Shown: piece after piece, positions 16,673 to 23,967 of the stretch
How positions within the stretch are numbered: the stretch's first letter is position 1
Layout of the letters: each line of letters starts with the position of its first letter
Source of the DNA: Actinomadura sp. WMMA1423
GTDB taxonomy: Bacteria; Actinomycetota; Actinomycetes; Streptosporangiales; Streptosporangiaceae
DNA length: 64,000 bases
Direction of reading: 5' to 3'
Assembly: GCF_006547145.1 (NCBI RefSeq)
Contig: NZ_CP041244.1
Location: 1,860,001 to 1,924,000 of the forward strand
The notes under the pieces: model-generated
Told to the model about the DNA's origin: nothing
Database searches by the model: none
What the model saw: only the letters and a program-made list of their open reading frames with translations
Position numbers and translations under genes: made by a program

Positions 16673-17863
16673 CTACGAGACCTTCGCTTCGTTGCTGTTG
16701 CCGAGCAGCGGCAGCTTGTCGTCCTTCACCTCGTAGATGAAGATGTCGTTGACCGCCAGCTCGCCGTTGTCGGCGAACTTGATCTGCTTCCCGACGCCCT
16801 GGATGTCCTCGGTCTTGAGGAAGTTGTTGATGTCCTCCGGCTCGGTCTTGCCGGCCTTGACCGCCTCGATGAACGCCGTCGCGGCGTCGAAGCCCTCGGT
16901 CGAGTAGATGGCGACCTCGGAGTTGTACTTCGCCTTGTAGTCGTCGGCGAACTTCTTGGCCTTCGGGTTCGTCTTGCCCTCGGCGTCGATCAGGCAGCCG
17001 CAGCTCAGCAGCGCGCCCTGCGCGTTCTCCTTGCCGGCGCCCTCGATCAGACCGGTCGCGAGCGAGCCGTCGCCGGACATCATCTTGCCCTTGTAGCCGG
17101 CCTCGCGCAGCTGCTTGAACAGCCGCCCCGCCACCGCGTAGTAACCGCCGAAGTAGACCGCGTCCGGCTTGAACTGGTTGATCTTGTTGACGGTCGAGGA
17201 GTAGTCCGTCGCCTTGTCGTCCACCGCGTCGGTCTGGGTCTGCGCGCCCTTGGAGCCGGCGGCCTTGGCGATCGCGTCCGCGAGGCCCTTGCCGTAGTCC
17301 TGGTTGTCGGAGACCGTGAAGAGCTTCTTCGCCTTCACCGAGTTCACCAGGAAGTTCGCGGCGCCCTCGCTCTGCGCGGCGTCGTCGGCCACGACCCGGT
17401 GCCAGTACTTCCAGCCCTTCTCGCCGAGCGTGATGTTGGTCGCCGACGGCGACACGCTCGGGATCTTGGCCTCCTCCAGGATGGGGGCGACGCTCTGCGA
17501 CTCACCGGAGAACGCCGGACCGATCAGCGCCGCGATCTTGTCGTTCTTGACCGCGCCCTGCGCCAGCGTCGTCGCCTGCTCCGGCTTGCCCTGGCTGTCG
17601 TAGGTCTTGAACTTGATCTTGACCTTGGGGTTCGTGGCGTTGTACTGCTCGATCGCCAGCTGCGCGCCCTGCTTGGGCGGGATCACCAGGCCCGAGTTCT
17701 CACCGGTCAGGTCGCCCATGAACCCGATCGTGACCTCGTTGCCGCCGTCGGAGCCGCTATCGCCGTCACCACACGCCACGGCGCTGAGCGCGAGCGCCGC
17801 GCTCACCGCAACCGCGCCGGTGATCCTCATCTTGTTGCGCCGCAAGGTGCCCAACCTTTCCAT
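16673..17863 (-). CDS. livK: branched-chain amino acid ABC transporter substrate-binding lipoprotein LivK
   Basis: LivK captures branched-chain amino acids outside the membrane and delivers them to LivHM. The 396-residue precursor has a signal peptide with lipobox (ALSAVAC, Cys at about residue 31), then a periplasmic-binding fold type I: EVTIGFMGDLTGENSG at the start, SVSPSATN and DNQDYGKG in the lobes, and YSTEGFDAATAFIEA near the end. It is the first gene of livKHMGF. The start is the ATG at 17863; an internal ATG (MRITGAV) is possible but would shorten the n-region. The promoter should lie in 17864-18132. Confidence 0.95.
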   Translation of the reverse strand: MERLGTLRRNKMRITGAVAVSAALALSAVACGDGDSGSDGGNEVTIGFMGDLTGENSGLVIPPKQGAQLAIEQYNATNPKVKIKFKTYDSQGKPEQATTLAQGAVKNDKIAALIGPAFSGESQSVAPILEEAKIPSVSPSATNITLGEKGWKYWHRVVADDAAQSEGAANFLVNSVKAKKLFTVSDNQDYGKGLADAIAKAAGSKGAQTQTDAVDDKATDYSSTVNKINQFKPDAVYFGGYYAVAGRLFKQLREAGYKGKMMSGDGSLATGLIEGAGKENAQGALLSCGCLIDAEGKTNPKAKKFADDYKAKYNSEVAIYSTEGFDAATAFIEAVKAGKTEPEDINNFLKTEDIQGVGKQIKFADNGELAVNDIFIYEVKDDKLPLLGNSNEAKVS

Positions 17864-17995
17864 CCGGATCCGGGAGGGGATCGGGTACGAGTGAAGCCCC
17901 GACGCCGCCGCCTCGATTGGAGGAAACGGTCACTCGGGGACCAGCTATGTCGTACACCGTCGACCCACCCCAGAACAGGACCCCCGGATCGAAGG

Positions 17996-18011
17996 GTTAC
18001 TCGTTCGTTAC
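17996..18011 (-). promoter_or_regulatory. GlnR-like half box upstream of livK
   Basis: On the minus strand GTAAC-GAACGA-GTAAC is two GTnAC-type pentamers separated by six bases, the spacing of GlnR boxes (GTnAC-n6-GaAAC). The second pentamer differs from the consensus at one position. It is 130 bp upstream of livK. GlnR control of amino-acid uptake would make sense but this is a weak two-site match. The remaining 269-bp gap to pdtaR shows no gene. Confidence 0.3.
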
Positions 18012-18132
18012 TCCCCCGTGCCCATCGGACACCACGCGTTGCCTGGGACGATTACGAAACGTGACGATCAGGGTCCGCTCGCGCACCAGCGCATTGGACC
18101 TTGACAAACCCGGGATGCGGCGGGACCTGGGG

Positions 18133-18741
18133 TCAGCCCGCGGCCGACTCGCCATGACCTCCGGAGGCGCCCGCCACGACCGCCTCGGCGACGGCCCGCA
18201 TCGTGAGCCGCCGGTCCATGGAGGTCTTCTGGATCCACCGGAACGCCTCCGGCTCGGACCACCCGTGGGCCTGCTGCAGCAGCCCCTTCGCCCGGTCGAC
18301 CACCTTGCGGGTCTCCAGCCGCTCCTGCAGGCCCGCGACCTCGGCCTCGAGCGCGCGCAGCTCGGTGTACCGGCTCACCGCCATCTCGATCGCCGGCGTG
18401 AGATCGGTCTTGGAGAACGGCTTGACGAGGTAGGCCATCGCGCCCGCCTCCGTCGCCCGCTGGACGAGCTCGCGCTGGGAGAACGCGGTGAGGATCACCA
18501 CCGGCGCGATCCGCTCCACGGAGATCCGCTCGGCCGCCGAGATGCCGTCCAGCACCGGCATCTTCACGTCGAGTATCACGAGATCCGGCCTCAGCTCCCC
18601 GGCGAGGCGGACGGCCGTCTCGCCGTCCCCGGCCTCCCCGACCACCTCGTAGCCGTCCTCCTGAAGCATCTCCTTCAGGTCAAGCCTGATCAGGGCCTCG
18701 TCTTCCGCGATCACAACCCGCCGAGCGCTCTCCACGCCCAC
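18133..18741 (-). CDS. pdtaR: response regulator with ANTAR RNA-binding domain, PdtaR-like
   Basis: PdtaR acts by transcription antitermination: on phosphorylation its ANTAR domain binds paired hairpins in target RNAs. The 202-residue protein has an N-terminal REC domain with IAEDEA, the phosphoacceptor Asp58 in LVILDVKMP, the T/S switch in ILTAFS and Lys in YLVKPF. A coiled linker ([17 protein letters not shown]) leads to a C-terminal ANTAR domain (KVVDRAKGLLQQ, EAFRWIQKTSMDRRLTM). In Mycobacterium the cognate kinase PdtaS is encoded elsewhere, and none is seen here. The gene is divergent from the tRNA at 18837. Confidence 0.93.
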   Translation of the reverse strand: MGVESARRVVIAEDEALIRLDLKEMLQEDGYEVVGEAGDGETAVRLAGELRPDLVILDVKMPVLDGISAAERISVERIAPVVILTAFSQRELVQRATEAGAMAYLVKPFSKTDLTPAIEMAVSRYTELRALEAEVAGLQERLETRKVVDRAKGLLQQAHGWSEPEAFRWIQKTSMDRRLTMRAVAEAVVAGASGGHGESAAG

Positions 18742-18836
18742 GAGCCTACCGAAACCCGCTACCCTGGTTCCCGCAGGGCTCCCCCGAGAGCCCGCCCCTC
18801 ACGAACAATCTAGATGTCCAAATTATTAGGACATTT

Positions 18837-18910
18837 GCCCCGATAGCCCAATAGGCAGAGGCCATGTGCTCAAACCACATCAAGTGTGGGTTCGAATCCC
18901 ACTCGGGGCA
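18837..18910 (+). tRNA. tRNA with CAA (leucine) anticodon and short variable loop
   Basis: A full cloverleaf of 74 nt is visible: acceptor GCCCCGA/TCGGGGC (7 bp, perfect), T8-A9, a three-pair D stem GCC/GGC with G18G19 in the loop, anticodon stem ATGTG/CACAT with loop CTCAAAC (T33, anticodon CAA, A37), a five-base variable loop (CAAGT), T arm GTGGG-TTCGAAT-CCCAC, and discriminator A. CCA is not encoded. CAA decodes UUG, so it would be called tRNA-Leu; but bacterial leucine tRNAs normally have a long variable arm, which is absent here. An ATGTCC/GGACAT dyad in AT-rich sequence (18814-18834) lies just upstream and may mark its promoter. Confidence 0.88.
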
Positions 18911-19016
18911 CTTCTCGGCAGATAGCCACTAATCCGGCTTTTCGGCACCCCTTGACGACCCCTGCGCCAACGAGCAGGCAACGGGCTTTGTCGTAGGCGC
19001 CCGTGACACTGTGCGC

Positions 19017-19799
19017 ATGTATGACATCACCATGCGTCAACGCGCTCTGGCGCTTCTGGGCCAAGGCCTCACGATCAGCGAGGTCAGCCGCCGAACGGGC
19101 GCTTCTCGCGGCGCGATCCGCGAATGGCGGCTGCGGACCGAGCAGAAGCGCGATCTCTATGCCGGGCCCTACCGGGAATGCCCGCGATGCACCGAATTAC
19201 CAAGCGCGCCCGAACCGAGGGACTCCTACGCCTACCTTCTCGGCCTTTATCTGGGTGACGGCTGCATCAGTCCCGTGGGCGACCGCAGCAAGATGGTCTG
19301 GGCTCTCCGGATCGCCTGCGCCGACGCCTGGCCGGGGCTGATCGAGCAGTGCGCCGCGGCCGTCGGCGCCGTCCGGCCGGGGAACAAGGTACGGATCATC
19401 CAGCGGATCGGCTGCGTCGAGGTCAACAGCCACTCCAAGCACTGGCCCTGCCTCTTCCCCCAGCACGGGCCGGGCAAGAAGCACGAGCGGAAGATCGAAC
19501 TGCACCCCTGGCAGCAGGAGATCGTGAACGGGTTCGCCGAGGACTTCGTCCGTGGGCTGCTCCACTCCGATGGGTGCCGCTTCGTCAACCGGGTGCGGCG
19601 GCCGCTCAAGAACGAGGACCGGTGGTACGAGTATCCCCGGTACAACTTCACGAACGTCTCGCTGGACATCCAGCGCCTGTTCACCGACGCGTTGGACCGG
19701 CTCGGGGTCGAGTGGACGCAGATGAACGCGAGGAACATCTCGGTCGCCAAGAAGGGGGCGGTGGCGCGGCTGGACGAGTTCGTCGGGCCCAAGTACTGA
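19017..19799 (+). CDS. HTH protein with two LAGLIDADG-type motifs (homing-endonuclease-like)
   Basis: The 260-residue protein opens with a helix-turn-helix resembling transposase or resolvase HTHs (residues about 8-38, LALLGQGLTISEVSRRTGAS), then a CPRC pair (55-58). Two LAGLIDADG-like helices follow: YLLGLYLGDGCI (73-84) and DFVRGLLHSDGC (176-187). Two motifs in one chain fit a monomeric homing-endonuclease fold, each ending in the metal-binding Asp (GDG, SDG). Similar HTH-LAGLIDADG proteins occur in actinomycetes, often annotated as transcriptional regulators. It starts 106 bp after the tRNA on the same strand. No Shine-Dalgarno is seen before the ATG, so translation may be leaderless. No intron or intein is evident. 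Confidence 0.8.
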   Translation: MYDITMRQRALALLGQGLTISEVSRRTGASRGAIREWRLRTEQKRDLYAGPYRECPRCTELPSAPEPRDSYAYLLGLYLGDGCISPVGDRSKMVWALRIACADAWPGLIEQCAAAVGAVRPGNKVRIIQRIGCVEVNSHSKHWPCLFPQHGPGKKHERKIELHPWQQEIVNGFAEDFVRGLLHSDGCRFVNRVRRPLKNEDRWYEYPRYNFTNVSLDIQRLFTDALDRLGVEWTQMNARNISVAKKGAVARLDEFVGPKY

Positions 19800-19902
19800 G
19801 GGCGGGGTGGGTTTCCGGAGCGTCGTGGAAATGAGATCGGGCGGTGATGCGTGCCCGGTGCGCAACGTTCCGGGGGCGGCCTCAAGCGGGCGGCGTAGAG
19901 GA

Positions 19903-19942
19903 GCCGGGCACCGCGCGGGGTGCGGGTCGCGCGGTGCCCGGC
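19903..19942 (-). terminator. terminator hairpin downstream of pyk
   Basis: GCCGGGCACCGCGCG (19903-19917) pairs perfectly with CGCGCGGTGCCCGGC (19928-19942) over 15 bp with a ten-base loop. It starts 12 bp beyond the pyk stop on the minus strand, and could also serve the convergent HTH-LAGLIDADG gene. Confidence 0.8.
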
Positions 19943-19953
19943 AGGGGTGGTGG

Positions 19954-21390
19954 TCAGTGGGGGACGGCGATGGCGTCGCCGAGGCTGTGGACGCGCAGGG
20001 CGTTCGTCGAGCCCGCGGTGCCGGGGGGCGAGCCGGCGACGACGACGACCTTGTCGCCCTTCTGGAAGCGGCCGAGTTCGAGGAGGGCCTGCTCGACCTG
20101 GCGGACCATGGTGTCGGTGTGGTCGACCTGGGGGACGATGAAGGTCTCGACGCCCCAGACGTGGGCGAGCCTCCCGCGGACGGCGGGCACGGAGGTGAAG
20201 GCCAGCAGCGGGATGGGCGAGCGGTAGCGCGACAGGCGCCGGGCGGTCTCGCCGGACATGGTGAAGGCGGCGAGGGCCTCGGCGCCGACGATGGCGCCCA
20301 CCTCGGCGGCGGCGCGGGCGATGGCCCCGCCGACGGTCTCGGGCATCCGCTCGAGGGTGTGGGTGGCCTGGAGGGAGGCCTGCTCGGCGGTCTGCACGAT
20401 GCGGCTCATCGTGCGGACGGACTCGATCGGGTACTGGCCGACGCTGGTCTCGCCGGAGAGCATGACGGCGTCGGCGCCCTCGAAGACGGCGTTGGCGACG
20501 TCGGAGGTCTCGGCGCGGGTGGGGCGGGGCGCGGAGATCATGGATTCGAGCATCTGGGTGGCGACGATGACCGGGCGGGCCTTCTCGCGGCACAGTTCGA
20601 TGGCGCGCTTCTGGACGATGGGCACCTGTTCGAGGGGCATCTCGACGCCGAGGTCGCCGCGGGCCACCATGATGCCGTCGAAGGCGGCGACGATCTCGGG
20701 GAGCCGTTCGACGGCCTGGGGCTTTTCGATCTTGCCGATGAGGGGGACGCGAACGCCCTCCTCCTCCATGATCTGGTAGCAGATGTCGGCGTCGGCGGGG
20801 GTGCGGACGAAGGACAGGGCGACGAGGTCGACGCCGAGGCGCAGGGCCCAGCGCAGGTCGGTCTCGTCCTTCTCGGTGAGGGCGGGGACGCTGACCGGGA
20901 CGCCGGGCAGGTTGAGGCCCTTGTTGTCGGACACCATGCCGCCGACGGTGACCTTGGTGTTGACGCGGGGGCCGTCGACGGAGGTGACCTCGAGGGCGAC
21001 GCGGCCGTCGTCGATGAGGACGGTGTCGCCGGCGCTGACGTCGCCCGGCAGCCCCTCGTAGGTGGTGGACACCTCGCGGCGGGTGCCGGGGACGTCGTCG
21101 GTGGTGATGGTGAACTCGTCGCCGAGGGTGAGCCGTACGGGGCCGTCGGGGAAGCGCCCGATGCGGATCTTGGGGCCCTGCAGGTCCGCGAGGATGCCGA
21201 CGCCCCGTCCGGTGGCGTCGGCGGCGGCGCGGATCCGGTGGTAGACCTCCTCGTGGACGGCGTGCTCGCCATGGCTCATGTTGAGGCGGGCGACGTCGAT
21301 GCCGGCTTCGACGAGGGCGTTGATCTGCTCGCTGCTGGAGCAGGCCGGACCGATGGTGCTGACGATCTTCGCTCGACGGGTCACGTGCAC
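19954..21390 (-). CDS. pyk: pyruvate kinase
   Basis: Pyruvate kinase converts phosphoenolpyruvate and ADP to pyruvate and ATP. The 478-residue protein shows the TIM-barrel active site elements: AKIVSTIGPA, RLNMSHGEH, the DLQGPKIRIG phosphate site, the Lys loop IGKIEKPQAV, metal-binding MVARGDLGVEMP and ATQMLESM, a B domain in between, and a C-terminal domain (FTMSGETARRLSRYR) for allosteric control. GTG at 21390 and 21384 are both possible starts; neither has a Shine-Dalgarno, and a TACGGT hexamer close upstream hints at a leaderless or short-leader transcript. pyk near pdtaR is conserved in actinobacteria. Confidence 0.97.
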   Translation of the reverse strand: MHVTRRAKIVSTIGPACSSSEQINALVEAGIDVARLNMSHGEHAVHEEVYHRIRAAADATGRGVGILADLQGPKIRIGRFPDGPVRLTLGDEFTITTDDVPGTRREVSTTYEGLPGDVSAGDTVLIDDGRVALEVTSVDGPRVNTKVTVGGMVSDNKGLNLPGVPVSVPALTEKDETDLRWALRLGVDLVALSFVRTPADADICYQIMEEEGVRVPLIGKIEKPQAVERLPEIVAAFDGIMVARGDLGVEMPLEQVPIVQKRAIELCREKARPVIVATQMLESMISAPRPTRAETSDVANAVFEGADAVMLSGETSVGQYPIESVRTMSRIVQTAEQASLQATHTLERMPETVGGAIARAAAEVGAIVGAEALAAFTMSGETARRLSRYRSPIPLLAFTSVPAVRGRLAHVWGVETFIVPQVDHTDTMVRQVEQALLELGRFQKGDKVVVVAGSPPGTAGSTNALRVHSLGDAIAVPH

Positions 21391-21455
21391 AACCGTACTT
21401 AGTTACTTGCCGGTACGGATATTCGTGCAGGATATGGTCCCCTGGGGTTCACCCA

Positions 21456-21482
21456 GTGGTCTAGGTCAGAGGTCTAGACCAC
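21456..21482. terminator. 9-bp dyad between the DJ-1/PfpI gene and pyk
   Basis: GTGGTCTAG (21456-21464) and CTAGACCAC (21474-21482) are perfect inverted arms with a nine-base loop. It lies 12 bp past the stop of the minus-strand DJ-1/PfpI gene and about 70 bp upstream of pyk, so it is either the former's terminator or a pyk operator. Confidence 0.5.
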
Positions 21483-21493
21483 ATGTGGCCGCG

Positions 21494-22051
21494 TCACCGT
21501 TTGAACGCCTCCACGGCGGCCTGGCAGAACGCCTTGAGGTCGTCGGGCTTGCGGCTGCTGACCAGCACGTTGGGGCCGTCCTCGCAGATCTTGACCTCCT
21601 CGTCCACCCAGGTCGCCCCGGCGTTGCGGAGGTCGGTCCGGAGGCTCGGCCAGGACGTCAGGGTCCGGCCCCGGACGGCGTCGGCCTCGATGAGGGTCCA
21701 GGGGCCGTGGCAGATGACGGCCACGGGCTTGCCCGAGTCGAAGAACGCCCGGACGAACGCGACGGCGTCGGGGTCGGTGCGCAGGAAGTCGGGGTTGGCG
21801 ACGCCGCCGGGCAGGACGAGCCCGTCGAACTCGGTGTGCTCGGAGACGTCGACGGTGGTGTCGACCTGGAAGGTGTCGCCCTTGTCCAGGTGGTCGAACG
21901 CCTGGAGCCGGCCTGACTGCGTGGAGACGAGGCGCGGGGTGCCGCCGGCCTGCTCCACGGCCTTCCACGGCTCGGTCAGCTCGACCTGCTCGGTGCCCTC
22001 GGGGGCGCACAGGAAGGCGATGGTCCTGCCCTGAAGATCGTTGTTCGGCAC
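21494..22051 (-). CDS. DJ-1/PfpI family protein (glutamine-amidotransferase-like)
   Basis: This 185-residue protein belongs to the DJ-1/PfpI superfamily. It has the family pattern of an early Glu region (FLCAPEGTEQVELTEP), DGLVLPGGVANPDFLR, and the nucleophile elbow AVICHGPWTLIEA with the catalytic Cys followed by His. Members act as deglycases, chaperones or proteases; type-1 amidotransferase-like stress proteins such as YhbO are the closest in length. The GTG start at 22051 is preceded by GGAGGAG. It is divergent from an AraC-type regulator 67 bp away, which could control it. Confidence 0.88.
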   Translation of the reverse strand: MPNNDLQGRTIAFLCAPEGTEQVELTEPWKAVEQAGGTPRLVSTQSGRLQAFDHLDKGDTFQVDTTVDVSEHTEFDGLVLPGGVANPDFLRTDPDAVAFVRAFFDSGKPVAVICHGPWTLIEADAVRGRTLTSWPSLRTDLRNAGATWVDEEVKICEDGPNVLVSSRKPDDLKAFCQAAVEAFKR

Positions 22052-22118
22052 TGGTCTCCTCCGGTGGTTCGTCGTGTCCTGTGCCCCTGCCCGTGAATGC
22101 GGGTGGTATGCAGGAAGG

Positions 22119-22802
22119 GTGAACCCCACGGGCTATCGCGAGTACCGGGAGCCGGGTCTGGCCTGCTCGTGGACGTCGGCGCTGCCGCCGGACGCCGAGC
22201 CGTTCGTCCAGCGCGTGCTCCCGGACGGCTGCGTCGACCTGATCTGGACGGGCGGCGGGATCGTGGTGGCGGGGCCGGACACGGGCCCGATGCCGGCGGT
22301 CATGCGGCCGGGCGAGGAGATCGCGGCGGTGCGGTTCGCGCCGGGGACCGCGCCGCCGGTGCTGGGCGTCCCGGCGGACGCGCTGCGGAACGGGCGCGTC
22401 CCGTTGCGGGAGCTGTGGGGCGGGGAGGCCGACCGGCTGGCGGAGGCCGTGGCTGCGGCCGAGGATCGCCGCGGGGTGCTGGTCGCGGCGGTGCGGGAGC
22501 GGACGGGCCCGGTGGATCCGCTGGTCGCGCCGGTGGTCGCGGGCCTGGCGAGCGGTTCGGTGGGTGATGTCGCGGACGCGCTCGGGATCGGTGAGCGGCA
22601 GTTGCGGCGCCGGTCGGCGGCGGCGTTCGGCTACGGGCCGAAGACGCTGCAGCGGGTGCTGCGGTTCCAGCGGGCGCTGGGCCTCGCGCGGGCGGGCAGG
22701 CCGCTAGCGGAGGTCGCGTTCGCGGCGGGCTACGCCGACCAGGCCCATTTCGCGCACGAGGTGCGCGACCTGGCGGGCGAGCCCGTCCGGAACCTGCTGT
22801 GA
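22119..22802 (+). CDS. AraC-family transcriptional regulator with DUF6597-like sensor
   Basis: From the GTG at 22119 the protein has 227 residues. The N-terminal half (YREYREPGLACSWTS, LPDGCVDLIW, VRFAPGTAPPVLGVPA) resembles the DUF6597 effector domain common in actinobacterial AraC proteins. The C-terminal half is the double HTH: VGDVADALGIGERQLRRR and AEVAFAAGYADQAHFAHEVRDL, the latter being the AraC signature. An AGGAAGG stretch abuts the GTG, a tight spacing; an in-frame start farther upstream would add residues without domain character. It converges on the toroid gene. Ligand and targets are unknown; the divergent DJ-1 gene is a candidate target. Confidence 0.87.
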   Translation: MNPTGYREYREPGLACSWTSALPPDAEPFVQRVLPDGCVDLIWTGGGIVVAGPDTGPMPAVMRPGEEIAAVRFAPGTAPPVLGVPADALRNGRVPLRELWGGEADRLAEAVAAAEDRRGVLVAAVRERTGPVDPLVAPVVAGLASGSVGDVADALGIGERQLRRRSAAAFGYGPKTLQRVLRFQRALGLARAGRPLAEVAFAAGYADQAHFAHEVRDLAGEPVRNLL

Positions 22803-22817
22803 CCCGCCTGGAGGCGG

Positions 22818-23678
22818 TCAGGGCTTGAGGCGTCCGTAGGCGCGCAGCGTCCTGAGGCGTTCGACGGTGACGAAGCCGCGCCATTCGGGACGGGTGATCG
22901 GTGTCCAGATGGGGAAGGCGACGTCCCAGCCGCCGTCGTCGTCCTGCTCGTCGATGAGGGCGTCCAGGGCGGCGTCGATGTCGGCGGCGCCGAAGAGGCG
23001 GCGCCCGTGTCCGCCGGGTTCGGGCGCGAAGTCGAGCGGGCCCTGGTGGTCGCTGCGGGCGTGGGCGGCGAGGAGGTCGCGGACGCGGGCGAAGGCGGCG
23101 GCCGCGCGGTCGCGGTCGGGGACGTGGTCGAGGAAGGTCAGGACGGCGAGGACGTCGTAGCCGCCGGGTTCGGCGCCGGGGGCCTCCAGGTAGCGCCAGC
23201 AGAAGTCGGTGGCGGGTGCGAGCCAGGGGTGGTCGGCTCCGGCCCTGTGGAGCAGGCCTGCGAGGGTCGCGGTGGGGTTGACGGCGCCGGGCGGGTCGTC
23301 GGGGGTCTGCCACCAGGGGCCGTGCGGCGCGTCGCGGACGGTCGGCAGGACGAACGGCACTCCCCCGTCGTCGGCGGTGATGGAGGCAAGGTAGCCGGCG
23401 GTGCGCGTGACGGCGGGGTCGTGGTCGGCGCCCGCCTCGTGCAGGAACTGCAGGGCGTGCTGGGTGGGGACGGGCTGGCTGGCCTCGCCGCGCAGGTCGG
23501 GTTCCAGGGCGTGCCCGTATCCGCCGTCGGGGTTCTCGTAGGCCCTGAGGGCGGCGAGGACGGGTTCGGCGGGGCCGCCGCGGAAGTGGAGGGCGAAGCG
23601 GTGCCGGTCGATGAGGCGGCCGTTGAGGCGCATGAACTCCGCGGCGCGCGCGAGGCCGGTTTCGTGCAGGACCTTCAT
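22818..23678 (-). CDS. alpha/alpha-toroid (prenyltransferase/squalene-cyclase-like) protein of unknown function
   Basis: The 286-residue product contains glycine-rich helical-hairpin repeats typical of alpha/alpha toroids: NPDGGYGHALEPDLRG, ADDGGVPFVLP, EPGGYDVLAVLTFL and DDDGGWDVAFPIWTP. The spacing and the DGG(Y/W) turns resemble prenyltransferase or squalene-cyclase repeats, but no DxDD or other known catalytic motif is present, so enzymatic function is not claimed. Relatives are usually annotated as hypothetical. The ATG at 23678 is chosen since it begins the conserved MKVLHETGLARAAEFM segment; upstream frame extension is a shadow of the opposite-strand decarboxylase. A hairpin lies 56 bp upstream. 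Confidence 0.75.
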   Translation of the reverse strand: MKVLHETGLARAAEFMRLNGRLIDRHRFALHFRGGPAEPVLAALRAYENPDGGYGHALEPDLRGEASQPVPTQHALQFLHEAGADHDPAVTRTAGYLASITADDGGVPFVLPTVRDAPHGPWWQTPDDPPGAVNPTATLAGLLHRAGADHPWLAPATDFCWRYLEAPGAEPGGYDVLAVLTFLDHVPDRDRAAAAFARVRDLLAAHARSDHQGPLDFAPEPGGHGRRLFGAADIDAALDALIDEQDDDGGWDVAFPIWTPITRPEWRGFVTVERLRTLRAYGRLKP

Positions 23679-23733
23679 GGTGCCGACGCTAGGGCGGGCG
23701 GAGGGCGCGCGTCTTGTAGGAAACGGACGCGGT

Positions 23734-23768
23734 GGGCCCGGCCACCCCAGCGGTGGGTGGCCGGGCCC
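23734..23768. promoter_or_regulatory. 14-bp hairpin in a divergent intergenic region
   Basis: GGGCCCGGCCACCC (23734-23747) pairs perfectly with GGGTGGCCGGGCCC (23755-23768). The flanking genes diverge, so a normal terminator is not expected. If the candidate promoter at 23876-23904 is real, the hairpin falls in the toroid gene's leader and could act as an attenuator. Confidence 0.6.
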
Positions 23769-23875
23769 CTGAGGTCCCGCGTCGCGGGGTGCGGGAGCTG
23801 GCGGCCCGGGCGGTCGCCGCGGGCGCGGCGGGAGCCGCCGGAGCGTCGGCGACCGCGGGGGCGAACCCAGGCGGG

Positions 23876-23904
23876 ACCGTATCCGACCAGCACGAATACT
23901 ACAA
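23876..23904 (-). promoter_or_regulatory. candidate promoter reading toward the toroid gene
   Basis: Minus-strand TTGTAG (23904-23899) and TACGGT (23881-23876) are separated by exactly 17 bases. The -10 fits the actinobacterial TAnnnT pattern; the -35 is a weak match. The leader would be about 190 nt and include the hairpin at 23734. Confidence 0.3.
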
Positions 23905-23967
23905 GCTGCCCCCTTTCGACCCTTCAGGGCGTTTCCCCCGAGACCGGGTCCGTGATCTCCTTGCGCC

